DNA of 64,000 bases from CAVPDG01 sp963702535 (GTDB lineage: Bacteria > Chloroflexota > Anaerolineae > Anaerolineales > UBA4823), in contig CAVPDG010000025.1 of NCBI GenBank assembly GCA_963702535.1, positions 124,001 through 188,000 of the forward strand, read 5' to 3'. The notes beneath the pieces are model-generated. The model was not told the DNA's origin. It ran no database searches and worked only from the letters and a program-made list of their open reading frames with translations. Within the stretch, counting starts at the first letter, position 1. Each line of letters opens with the position of its first letter. Below are positions 9,838-18,601 of the stretch, in pieces. The position numbers and the translations under genes are program-made.

Positions 9838-10743
9838 ATGCCCTCGGACGGAAATGGGCGCAGGACCGCTTTGCAATTCCACCAGCCCCCCAGGCGGGTT
9901 GTCTCACTCATCCCTTCCATGACCGAGAGCATGTTCGAGCTCGGTTTTGGCGAGACGGTGGTGGGTGTCACGGATTACTGCACCCACCCCTCTGAGCAGC
10001 TGGCGCACCTGCCGCGCCTCGGAGGACCCGAAGAATCCCCACATCGCGGAGATCATCGCCCTCCAGCCGGAACTGGTGCTGGCAAACTGGGAGGAGAACA
10101 CCCGCCCGGCAGTCGAGGCTCTGGAGGATGCTGGTATTTTCGTTTGGGTTACCTTTCCCAAAAGTGTGCGCCAGGCGCTGGATGTGCTGTGGACCCTGGT
10201 GGGGTTGTACAGCAGTCGTTCAGCCGCCGTCCGCCTCGAAGTGCTGGAGATGACCCTGGAATGGGCAAAGAGCGCCGCCGTAGATAAGCAGCCCGTGCGC
10301 TATTTCTGCCCCATCTGGCAGCGATACGACCGGCGCCGGTCAAACCTGGTGGATGACCTTCAACCAGGATACCTACACGCACGATTTGCTTGCGAGCCTG
10401 GGCGGAGAGAATATCTTCGCCGGGCGCCAGCGACGCTACCCCCTGGAAGCCGACCTGGGAATGACCGGAACGCAGGACCCCGGCGAGCGAGACACGCGCT
10501 ACCCGCGGGTGACCCTGGATGAGATCCGGGCTGCCGATCCGCAGGTGATCCTCCTGCCAGACGAGCCGTTTGAGTTTGGCGAGCAGCACATCCAGGAGAT
10601 GTGCATCGCTGTTGCCCGATTGCGCCGCCGTCAAAAGTGAGCGCCTGCACCGGGTGAATGGCAGCCTGCTCACCTGGCACGGCACGCGCCTGGCGTTGGC
10701 TCTGCGCGAGCTGCCCGGGATATTGAGCAACGAAAAAGGGTGA
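9838..10743 (+). pseudogene. BtuF-like periplasmic binding protein (cobalamin/iron type), three frameshifts
   Basis: The protein can be followed through four segments. The first begins at the ATG at 9838, with RRVVSLIPSMTESMFEL and GVTDYCTHP. The second holds PHIAEIIALQPELVLANWEENT. The third has DTYTHDLLASLGGENIFAG and DEIRAADPQVILLPDEPFEFG. The last runs to the stop at 10743 with RLHRVNGSLLTWHGTRL. The frame changes near 10030, 10345 and 10618. The domain is the BtuF/FhuD-type helical-backbone binding fold (class III). No signal peptide or lipobox is seen, as in some cytosolic helical-backbone homologues. No transporter genes are adjacent. Either it is inactivated or the sequence has three indels. 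Confidence 0.65.
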
Positions 10744-10775
10744 GGTGCAGGCAGCGCCCGCATCTCACCCTTTTT
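10733..10775. terminator. Bidirectional intrinsic terminator
   Basis: Positions 10733-10747 and 10761-10775 form a 15-bp stem around a 13-base loop. The stem has five A at the left and five T at the right, so it works for the rightward binding-protein gene and for the leftward halogenase gene that ends at 10829. Confidence 0.8.
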
Positions 10776-10828
10776 GAGATCATTCCCCCGCCGTTCTAAC
10801 CAAAGCAGCTACGAGGCCGCATCCACAC

Positions 10829-12286
10829 TCACACGCGCCAGGTGCAGCCTGGGCTTGTGGTCATATACAGCCCATCCACCGCTTCTTCAGCGTTGAGGGA
10901 AAACATACCTTCCACCGATGAAAAGAAGCGCGCGTTAGCGTCGGCGGCTTCCTTCGCCTCACCTTCCAGGCTTGCCAGGGCTTCCTTATCCCTGCGAAAA
11001 CTCAGATTTTCATCGATGCGCTTACCCATCTCGGTCAGGATGAAGTGGTGCGTATCGCTCTGGGCGTCCGACATATCCTTCAAGCCGGTCACCAGCTTCA
11101 AGAAAGCCTGTTTCAGATCTTGCCCGCTGACGTCTTCTTGCGTCAGGCGCTGTGCTTCCCAGAAATAAGCGTCCCGCCCGCGCCCGACATCGTAGAATGC
11201 CGAAAGGAAGACCAGGAAGCGCAGGTAAGCCTGGCGGTAGCTCTTCTCGAAGAAAGCCAGCATCTCGTCCTCGCTCACCTCGCCAGCGAAGTAGCTGGTA
11301 AGGCCGGCGGCGGCAAGCATGCCGCTGAATGTCGCCAGGTGCACGCCGCTGGAGAGCAGAGGATCCAGGAACGCCGCCGCGTCGCCGATCATGAAGAATC
11401 CCGGTCCGCAGAAACGCGTGGATGCGTAGGAATAATCCGTCTCGCTCTTGACCTCCGAAATCAGCTCGCCCGGCGCAACCAGGTCTTTGATCAGGGGCGA
11501 CTGGTCGATGGCTTCCAGCAGGATATCCTTGAGTGACATGCCGGCCCTGGCTTTGATGGCATCCCGGTGCATGACGGCGCCCACGCTCATCGTGCCGTCT
11601 GCCAGGGGGATGCCCCACAGCCAGCCGGCAGGGATCGAGCCTACGGCGATATCGCCCTGGCGGCTGCCGGGCAGGCGATTGGTATTTTTGTAATAGCCCC
11701 AAACGGCGATATTCTGGAATATCTGGTGATACGTGCGGTTATTCAGGTAATGGTTAGCCATAACGCCGTTGCGTCCCGAGGCATCGATCAGGTAGTCGAA
11801 GCGGATGTGTCCCTGGCGCCCGGCGTCGCCGTTATCGCTGGACTTCACGCTCCAGCTCGCCGCCATTGGACGCTCGCCATCGAATTCGATGCTGCGCACC
11901 TCAACGCCTTCGAAGACTTTTACTCCCTGGCTGGCGGCGTGTTGCAGCAGGAAATGGTCGAATTTGGAGCGCGTCACCTGGAAGGCATAGGTCGAGTTGC
12001 CGCCCAGCTCTCCAAAATTGAGCGGCCAGCTTTCTCGCCCCCACATCAAGAACGCCCCGTTCTTGCGCTGGAAGCCTGCTTCTTCCATTTTTTCGCGTGC
12101 GCCGAGCACGTCCATCACCTGCAAAATGGAGGGCAGGAGCGATTTGCCGATGTGATAGCGTGGGAAGCGGGCTGCTTCCAGCAAAGTTACGTCGAAGCCG
12201 GAGCGAGCCAGCAGCGTGGCCGCTGTCGCGCCCGCCGGTCCCCCGCCGATGACAAGGATTTGGGTTGTTTCGGGAATGTTAAGCAT
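10829..12286 (-). CDS. Flavin-dependent halogenase-like FAD monooxygenase
   Basis: A 485-residue FAD protein. The dinucleotide motif GGGPAGATAA lies at 14-23, the segment FPRYHIGKSLLP at 41-52, and GWLWGIPL at 221-228. The last matches the W-x-W-x-I-P signature of flavin-dependent halogenases, which use FADH2, oxygen and chloride or bromide to halogenate aromatic substrates. Lys48 sits near where these enzymes keep catalytic residues, but many phenolic types have Glu there. A second flavin motif, GDAAAFLDPLLSSGVH, is near 310. Geranylgeranyl reductases and other hydroxylases share the fold, so the reaction is not certain. The gene stands alone, with no flavin reductase or biosynthetic genes adjacent. 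AAAGG lies just before the ATG. Confidence 0.72.
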   Translation of the reverse strand: MLNIPETTQILVIGGGPAGATAATLLARSGFDVTLLEAARFPRYHIGKSLLPSILQVMDVLGAREKMEEAGFQRKNGAFLMWGRESWPLNFGELGGNSTYAFQVTRSKFDHFLLQHAASQGVKVFEGVEVRSIEFDGERPMAASWSVKSSDNGDAGRQGHIRFDYLIDASGRNGVMANHYLNNRTYHQIFQNIAVWGYYKNTNRLPGSRQGDIAVGSIPAGWLWGIPLADGTMSVGAVMHRDAIKARAGMSLKDILLEAIDQSPLIKDLVAPGELISEVKSETDYSYASTRFCGPGFFMIGDAAAFLDPLLSSGVHLATFSGMLAAAGLTSYFAGEVSEDEMLAFFEKSYRQAYLRFLVFLSAFYDVGRGRDAYFWEAQRLTQEDVSGQDLKQAFLKLVTGLKDMSDAQSDTHHFILTEMGKRIDENLSFRRDKEALASLEGEAKEAADANARFFSSVEGMFSLNAEEAVDGLYMTTSPGCTWRV

Positions 12287-12686
12287 AATTTTACCTTTGA
12301 AAAGCTAGCTGAATAGAATGTGACTTGTGGGTGAGCAAAAGCTTCTTGATTCCTGCCCCCTGGGAGCTCTGTTCATACGTTGCGCCTGCTGGCTCCTCCT
12401 CCCTCAACTTGAACTGGTCGGAGCGTACAGGCGATCATCGGTTGGCATCATGCTGAGGTGCTTGAATGCAATTCCCTCTGGATATTTTATACCAAAGATG
12501 ACCGTGTAAGTCAAGTTCAATCAGGTAACAATTGGGTATTCCAATGAATCTGTCAGGTATACGCGCCGGGGAGTTCTGAAAGACGAGCAATTTTAACTTA
12601 ACTGATGAGAGCGGCGATGATAGAATACCCTCAATCATCTGATTAATCACACAAAACAGATTTTTAGACCGGATTGGGCTACTCGT
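12287..12686. promoter_or_regulatory. Divergent intergenic region with a TGATTAATCA palindrome
   Basis: No gene is supported here. It separates the leftward halogenase-like gene from the rightward GntR gene. A perfect 10-base palindrome, TGATTAATCA, is at 12640-12649, about 40 bases before the GntR start, with a TAGAAT box at 12621-12626. It could be an operator for the GntR protein, which is only a guess. Confidence 0.35.
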
Positions 12687-13403
12687 ATGAGCCGCAACGC
12701 CTCCCCCTCTGAATTTATCCAATACCTGCTCGCTAACGGCGCCCCCGAGCGCGTCCCGCCACTCAACGAGCTGAGCCAGGAATTAGGCGTCAGCATCTCC
12801 CGCCTGCGCGAGCAGCTCGAGGCAGCCAAGACCCTCGGGCTGGTCGAGGTGCGCCCGCGCACCGGCATCCGCCGCCTGCCTTACAGCTTCGCTCCCGCTG
12901 TGCATCACAGCCTGGCTTACGCTATCGGGATGGATCGCGCCTATTTTGATGCCTTCTCGGATGTGCGCAACCATCTGGAAAGCGCTTTCTGGCACGAGGC
13001 GGTTACCCTGCTCACGGCTCAGGATCATAACGAGCTGCAGCGCTTGATGGAGCGCGCCTGGGATAAACTGCGCAGCCCGCAGGTGAAAATCCCGCATGAG
13101 GAACACCGCCAATTGCACATGGCGATCTACCGCCGCCTCGATAACCCCTTCGTTCTCGGCATGCTCGAGGCGTATTGGGAAGCCTATGAAGCGGTCGGCT
13201 TGAACATGTACGCCGATTATGATTACCTGCAGCAAGTTTGGAACTACCACCAGCGCATGGTGGATGCCATCTGCGCCGGCGACTTTGATCTCGGCTTTGA
13301 AGCCCTCACAGAACACAAAGACCTTCTTTACCACCGTCCGGTGGCTGCCTTAATGGGCAGCACGACCGGATTAGCCGCGCGCGGAGTCAAACCAACCCAA
13401 TAA
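12687..13403 (+). CDS. GntR-family transcriptional regulator with FCD effector domain
   Basis: A 238-residue regulator. Residues 5-65 form the winged helix-turn-helix (VPPLNELSQELGVSISRLREQLEA, shown here in two parts: VPPLNELSQELGV and SISRLREQLEAA). Residues 75-225 form the helical FCD domain of the FadR subfamily, with DVRNHLE, EHRQLHMAIY and NYHQRMVDAI, where the His/Asp residues usually bind a metal and a carboxylate ligand. It lies 50 bases upstream of korA on the same strand, so control of the 2-oxoacid oxidoreductase, perhaps by a 2-oxoacid or related acid, is inferred. Confidence 0.85.
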   Translation: MSRNASPSEFIQYLLANGAPERVPPLNELSQELGVSISRLREQLEAAKTLGLVEVRPRTGIRRLPYSFAPAVHHSLAYAIGMDRAYFDAFSDVRNHLESAFWHEAVTLLTAQDHNELQRLMERAWDKLRSPQVKIPHEEHRQLHMAIYRRLDNPFVLGMLEAYWEAYEAVGLNMYADYDYLQQVWNYHQRMVDAICAGDFDLGFEALTEHKDLLYHRPVAALMGSTTGLAARGVKPTQ

Positions 13404-13418
13404 GACACCAAGTATCTA

Positions 13419-13440
13419 GTCCCGGGCTAAACCCGGGGAC
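13419..13440 (+). promoter_or_regulatory. Short hairpin between the GntR gene and korA
   Basis: CCCGGG at 13421-13426 pairs with CCCGGG at 13432-13437 over a 5-base loop. The hairpin sits between the two genes, just before the korA ribosome site (AGGAG). It may stabilise the processed message or tune read-through. No T run follows. Confidence 0.3.
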
Positions 13441-13453
13441 AACAGGAGCCCTG

Positions 13454-15295
13454 ATGTCTGCACTCCAACCCCTTGTACAAGAATACCCAGCAAAAGAAAC
13501 CGGCTACCAGACCAACAACTTTTCGATCACCGTAGCCACGGTCAACGGTTCGGGCAGCCAGACCTCGAACCTGACCATCTTACGCGCCCTGTTCAAGATG
13601 GGCATCCCGGTATCCGGGAAAAACCTCTTCCCTTCCAATATCCAGGGGCTACCCACCTGGTACACCATTCGTGTGAATAAGGATGGCTTCCTGGCGCGCC
13701 GGGAAGAGCACGAGATCATGGTGGCGATGAACGCGGCGACCTTCGCCGACGACCTGGCGAGCGTGAGCCCGGGCGGCGCCTTCTTCTACGCCGACGATAT
13801 CCGCCAGCCCATCACCCGCCAGGATGTGAATGCCTATCCCATGCCGGTGAAACAGCTCGCCCGAGACTCTGGAGCGCCCTCCAACCTGCGCGATTACGTC
13901 TCCAACATGGTTTACGTTGGCATCCTGGCGCAGATGCTGGAGATCGACCTGGATAAGATCTACCAGGCGCTCAGCTTCCACTTCAAAGGCAAGACCAAGC
14001 CCATCGACCTCAACTATGGCGTGGTCATGGCGGCTGCTCAGTGGGCGGCTGCGAACCTGGATAAGAAAGACCCCTACCACGTAGCGCCGATGGATGCCAC
14101 GCAAGGATTGATCATGGCAGACGGCAACACCGCCGCCGCATTGGGCGCTATCTACGGCGGCGTTCACTTTGTCTCCTGGTATCCCATCACTCCGGCTACC
14201 AGCCTGGCAGAGTCGCTGATGGAATACCTTCCCTTGCTGCGCAAGGATCCGGAGACCGGTAGGAACACCTTCGCTGTTGTACAGGCGGAAGACGAGCTGG
14301 CAGCCATCGGCATGGCGGTTGGCGCCGGCTGGGGCGGCTTGCGCTCCATGACCTCCACCTCCGGTCCGGGCTTGAGCCTGATGACGGAGTACGCTGGCAT
14401 GGCATATTTCGCCGAGGTGCCGCTGGTGGTATGGGACGTGCAGCGGGTTGGTCCCAGCACCGGCTTGCCCACCCGCACCGCCCAGGGTGACCTGATCTTT
14501 GTGCATTTCATGGGTCACGGCGATACGCAAAAGATCATCCTGCTGCCCGGCTCGGTGAACGAGTGTTTTGAGTTCGGCTGGCGGGCGTTCGATATTGCCG
14601 AGCGCATCCAATCTCCCGTTTTTGTGCTCAGCGACCTCGATTTCGGCATGAACCAGTGGATGACCGAGCCCTTCAGGTACCCAGAAACGCCGCTGGACCG
14701 GGGCAAAGTGCTCTGGGAGGAAGACCTTGAAAACCTGAATGGCATCTGGGCGCGTTACCGGGACGTGGATGGCGATGGCATTCCCTATCGTACCCTCCCC
14801 GGAAACCGCCACCCCAAAGCCGCATATTTCACACGCGGCACCGGTCACAGCGATGATGCCTTGTATTCCGAAGACCCCCAGGTCTGGCATGACAATTTGA
14901 TCAGGCTGAAGAAGAAGTTCGAAACCGCCCGCGCTTATGTACCTGCGCCGGTGATCGAAAAGCAGGCAGGCGCCAGCATGGGCATCATCGCCTTCGGCTC
15001 CACCCTGCCCGCCATCCAGGAAGCCCGTCATCAGTTGAACGCGGGGGGTATCCACAGTGATTTTATGCGGGTGCGGGCGATCCCCTTCACCCCAGAAGTT
15101 CGCGATTTCATCAGCCAGTACGAGCGAGTCTATGTGGTTGAGCAGAACCGCGACGGGCAGCTCAACCAATTGCTCACCCTGGAATGCCCGGACCTGGCAA
15201 CCCGCTTGATCTCCATCGCCTATACCGATGGCTTGCCCCTCACCGCCCGCCTGGTAAGGGAAGCCATCTTATCCCATGAGGAAGAACTGAAATGA
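13454..15295 (+). CDS. korA: 2-oxoacid:ferredoxin oxidoreductase alpha subunit with fused gamma domain
   Basis: A 613-residue subunit. Residues 1-190 form the gamma (catalytic, CoA-side) domain with SQTSNLTILRALFKMGIPV. From about 215 the alpha pyrimidine-binding domain follows: MADGNTAAALGAIYGG, FVSWYPITPATSLAES, then AEDELAAIGMAVGAGWGG. The C-terminal domain contains GSTLPAIQEA and YVVEQNRDGQL. With KorB it makes the two-subunit enzyme that couples CoA-dependent oxidative decarboxylation of 2-oxoacids (2-oxoglutarate or similar) to reduction of ferredoxin, or runs in reverse. AGGAG precedes the ATG. Its stop overlaps the korB start. Substrate is inferred from family resemblance only. Confidence 0.88.
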   Translation: MSALQPLVQEYPAKETGYQTNNFSITVATVNGSGSQTSNLTILRALFKMGIPVSGKNLFPSNIQGLPTWYTIRVNKDGFLARREEHEIMVAMNAATFADDLASVSPGGAFFYADDIRQPITRQDVNAYPMPVKQLARDSGAPSNLRDYVSNMVYVGILAQMLEIDLDKIYQALSFHFKGKTKPIDLNYGVVMAAAQWAAANLDKKDPYHVAPMDATQGLIMADGNTAAALGAIYGGVHFVSWYPITPATSLAESLMEYLPLLRKDPETGRNTFAVVQAEDELAAIGMAVGAGWGGLRSMTSTSGPGLSLMTEYAGMAYFAEVPLVVWDVQRVGPSTGLPTRTAQGDLIFVHFMGHGDTQKIILLPGSVNECFEFGWRAFDIAERIQSPVFVLSDLDFGMNQWMTEPFRYPETPLDRGKVLWEEDLENLNGIWARYRDVDGDGIPYRTLPGNRHPKAAYFTRGTGHSDDALYSEDPQVWHDNLIRLKKKFETARAYVPAPVIEKQAGASMGIIAFGSTLPAIQEARHQLNAGGIHSDFMRVRAIPFTPEVRDFISQYERVYVVEQNRDGQLNQLLTLECPDLATRLISIAYTDGLPLTARLVREAILSHEEELK

Positions 15296-16341
15296 CCGAC
15301 CAGACCATTTCTACAAGTCCCCGCCTGCAGGTCAACCAGGTTGGACTGAGCAAGGCAGATTACCGCGGCTTGCCCAGCACCCTGTGCCAGGGCTGCGGTC
15401 ACAATTCGATCGCCAGCCAGATTATTGCTGCTTGCTACGAGCTGGATATTGTCCCCGAAGAGCTCGTCAAGTTCAGCGGCATTGGCTGTTCCTCTAAGAG
15501 CCTGGCTTATTTCCTGAATCGCTCCTTTGGATTCAACGGTCTGCATGGGCGCATGCCATCGCTGGCAACCGGTGCGCTTTTTGCAGACCACCACCTCAAG
15601 GGCTTTGGGGTCAGCGGCGACGGTGATACCGCCAGCATCGGTATTGGACAGTTCAAGCACGCGGTGCGGCGCAACATGCGCCTGGTTTACATTGTAGAGA
15701 ACAACGGCGTTTACGGCCTGACCAAAGGCCAGTTCTCTGCTACTGCCGAGCAGGGGCTGACGCTCAAGAGCCAGGGCACCAACCCGTACATGCCGGTAGA
15801 TATCGCCTGGGAAGCGCTGGTGGGGCACGCCACATTCGTCGCCCGCTCATTTGCCGGCGACCCCAAGCAGGTGAAAGAGCTGATCAAAGCCGCCCTCAGC
15901 CACAATGGCGTTGCGGTGCTGGATATCATCAGCCCGTGCGTCACCTTCAACAACCAGGATACCGCCATGCACTCCTATGCCTGGGGCAAGGATCATGAAG
16001 AAGCCCTGCATGAGCTTTCTTACGTGCCACTGGCAGAAGAGATCATGGTAGATTATGGCGAGGGCGAGGACAAGGATATCACCCTTCACGATGGCTCGAT
16101 GGTGAAGCTGCACAAGCTGGAGCGTGATTACGATCCCACCGACCGGGCGGAAGCCATGCGCATGCTGGAAGAAGCCAACGCCTGCGACTGCCTGATCACC
16201 GGCTTGATCTATATCGATACGGAACAACCATCCCTGGTAGATATCTACAACCTGCCGGAGACCCCGCTCAACCGCCTGCCCGAAAGCCGTATCCGCCCCT
16301 CACCGGAAACGATACAGCGGGTGAATGACTTAACGTTTTAG
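15292..16341 (+). CDS. korB: 2-oxoacid:ferredoxin oxidoreductase beta subunit
   Basis: A 349-residue thiamine-diphosphate subunit. CQGCGHNS at 32-39 is the usual opening motif. GDGDTASIG begins near residue 109 and, with YIVENNGVYGLTKGQ, forms the ThDP and metal site. Further cysteines are at FSGIGCSS and IISPCVTFNN. The two-subunit type lacks a separate ferredoxin-like delta subunit, and none is encoded nearby. The start overlaps the korA stop by four bases (ATGA), so the subunits are made together. A strong terminator follows directly. Confidence 0.9.
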   Translation: MTDQTISTSPRLQVNQVGLSKADYRGLPSTLCQGCGHNSIASQIIAACYELDIVPEELVKFSGIGCSSKSLAYFLNRSFGFNGLHGRMPSLATGALFADHHLKGFGVSGDGDTASIGIGQFKHAVRRNMRLVYIVENNGVYGLTKGQFSATAEQGLTLKSQGTNPYMPVDIAWEALVGHATFVARSFAGDPKQVKELIKAALSHNGVAVLDIISPCVTFNNQDTAMHSYAWGKDHEEALHELSYVPLAEEIMVDYGEGEDKDITLHDGSMVKLHKLERDYDPTDRAEAMRMLEEANACDCLITGLIYIDTEQPSLVDIYNLPETPLNRLPESRIRPSPETIQRVNDLTF

Positions 16342-16358
16342 TGGCTGATGTTACAAAG

Positions 16359-16393
16359 AAACTGGGAGCGGCGCTGCACACCGCTCCCAGTTT
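16359..16393 (+). terminator. Intrinsic terminator of korAB
   Basis: Positions 16359-16371 and 16381-16393 form a 13-bp GC-rich stem with a 9-base loop, followed by T residues to 16395. It ends the korAB transcript and faces the adenine deaminase gene. Confidence 0.85.
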
Positions 16394-16423
16394 TTGTATC
16401 AGGGTCAGACACAACCCAGCGGT

Positions 16424-18182
16424 TTAACCCGCTACCAGCATAGGGACAAATTGCTGGGTGAAGATATCCACCATGCCAATGTCTGTTAACCGAATCGTAG
16501 GGATTACCGGCAAGGCGAGCACCAGCAGCGTGATTGGAAAAATCGGCGGGAGGCCTAGCTGCGGCATGACAGCCTCGAAAGCCTCAACCTGCCGGGCAAT
16601 CTCGGGTACGGGCAAGGGGCTCAACAACCCGGCAATCGGTAAATGCACACTTGCCAGCAGCTTGCCATCTTTGACAGCCGCCAGCCCGCCGCCACCCTGC
16701 TGCAACGTCTCAGCCGCCTGGTAAAGGTCGGTTGGGGTTTTGCCGATGATCACCAGATTGTGACTGTCGTGGCTGACCGTGCTCGCGATGGCTCCTGCCT
16801 GAATGGGAAAATTCGTGACAAAAGCCAGGCTGGGTGGACGACCCTGAGCGTGCCTTCCAACCACAGCCGCCAGGGCTACGCCATCTGGCAAGGGAAAGGT
16901 GAACCTCCCGTCTTTGGCAGCCAACTCGATCACATCCAATTGGCTATCGACCAGGTTTGCAAGGTTGATCGCATTGACCTTGATCGCCCCCGTTCCCTCC
17001 GCCTTTGGCGTGAAACTCTCCACGTTCAGCCCCGCCGGAAGGCGCATGGTGTTTTCCAGCAGCGGAGGGACCGGCTCCGCGATCGGCGAGATCAGGCTTC
17101 CATCCTCCACCCGCAAATCGCCGCCTGTGATCACGTGCCGTACTCGCACGCCTTTCAAGTCATCCAGGATGACCAGGTCAGCCAGCCATCCAGGAGCAAT
17201 TCCTCCTAAACCCCACAACCCGTAATGCTGGGCGACATTGAGAGTCGCCATCTGGTAGACCTTGACGGGGTCAACGCCGGCTTCTATCAGTCTGCGCATG
17301 CCAAAGTTCAGGTGACCGAGCTGCACAAGTTGGTCGGGATGGATGTCGTCCGTACAGAAACCAAACATGCGGGTATCTGGAACGCGATGGATTGCTTGCA
17401 CCAGCTCCGGTGTGATATCCATGAAGGAAGAGACGCGGGCATAGACCATCATCCCCATGCGCACCTTCTCCAGCATATTGTCAGCGCTCAGCGATTCGTG
17501 ATCAGAGGCGCGTGGTCCAGCCGCAGCCAGGTAAGCCTGCAGGAACCTGCCTGTCACAAATGGAGCGTGACCTTCGATGGGAACTCCCACCTCCTGCCCC
17601 ACCTGCACAATAGGGGTGATGTTCCCTACCTGGTTTGCCAGACCGATAAAATCCATGGCTTCGGCGATGGCGACAACCCGCTCCCATTGGAGCATATCCG
17701 CTACTTCCCGGCTTGTAAAAGTTGCGCCAGCCGTCTCAACATTGGGAACAGCCGGAACGCAGCTTGGCACCGTCACAAAATAACGCAGGGGCAATCCCTG
17801 GGATGCATCCAGCATGTATCTGACGCCGCGCATCCCCAGCACATTGCCGATCTCGTGCGGATCCGTGCAAACGGTGGTTGTACCCAGCGGCAGGATGATC
17901 TCCGCATAGCGAGCCGGGGTGCACATGCTCGACTCATTATGAACATGCCCGTCGATGAAGCCCGGAGCAGCCCAAAGCCCGCTACCATCGATCACGCGCC
18001 TTGCCTGCAAGGGATTAGCTCCACGCGCGTTCCACGTAGGCAAAACGCTCGCCAACGATGCCGATATCTGCCGCATATATTTCTGCAGTGAAGACATTGA
18101 CAAGCTGAACATTGAGGATGGCGAGGTCAAAGGGTTGTTCGCCGCGCGCACCAGCCGCAGCTTCTTTGCGAGTAACAGTCAT
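16424..18182 (-). CDS. ade: Adenine deaminase, one frameshift near the N terminus
   Basis: Adenine deaminase turns adenine into hypoxanthine and ammonia in purine salvage. The true start is the ATG at 18182, with AGAGGAG upstream. The first 50 residues (FDLAILNVQLVNVFTAEIY, then GIVGERFAYVERA) are in one frame. Near 18020 the frame shifts, and the rest runs to the stop at 16424. The amidohydrolase motifs are intact: PGFIDGHVHNESSM, GTTTVCTDPHEIGNVLG, EGHAP and CTDDIHPDQL. The Ade-specific C-terminal domain has SHDSHNLVIIG. The total length of about 585 residues is normal for the family. One missing or extra base is the likely cause of the break. It is convergent with korAB. Confidence 0.85.
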
Positions 18183-18508
18183 TTTATTCTCCTCTTTGTT
18201 TCATTGTGCAGCCAATATTTGAGTAAGTGTCGTGATTAATTGTATGTTTTTTTTCGATGCCGTCAACCGCATAGGTACCCTTTGATTTTCTATCTGCAAG
18301 ATCCCTCTCACCCACCTTTCGAAAAGCCTCATCTCACAGGGTATTTGGCTACTATTGTCACTATCTTGACAGGTGTTCTTGACGCACTTGACCTCGTCCC
18401 GATTATCCTTGTTTAAGAAATTGATTTCGCGAAGGGATGTATGGGGCTTTCGAAGAACAAGATTCGAATTGATTGGTCATCAGCCAATGAGATCGAGGCA
18501 TAACTGAG
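18183..18508. promoter_or_regulatory. Control region upstream of the kdp operon
   Basis: No gene is supported. Three direct TTGAC copies lie at 18366-18370, 18379-18383 and 18388-18392, an inverted repeat ATTGG-7-CCAAT at 18472-18488, and two TTCGAA sites at about 18449 and 18463. A TTGACG box followed by a poor -10 near 18401 could be the kdp promoter. KdpE is the expected regulator, but I cannot assign its site. Confidence 0.35.
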
Positions 18509-18601
18509 ATGACACCTACTGTATTGGATTGCCGGCTTGATTGCGATGTTGGTTTCTGATTTACCTGTTGATCGCATTGTTCACCGGAGAAATTCGGATG
18601 A
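18509..18601 (+). pseudogene. kdpF: KdpF, small potassium-transport peptide, frameshifted
   Basis: A very short gene between the ATG at 18509 and the TGA at 18599-18601. Read across two frame changes it gives YWIAGLIAML, then LIYLLIALF and a PEKFG end, the pattern of the roughly 29-residue single-helix peptide KdpF that stabilises the KdpABC complex. Its stop overlaps the kdpA start (ATGA). The breaks look like single-base errors. Confidence 0.6.

Noticed and set aside
18240..18508. A cyclic-di-AMP (ydaO-type) riboswitch upstream of kdp
   Set aside because: I could not find the conserved core pairing or the characteristic purine-rich junctions of that riboswitch.
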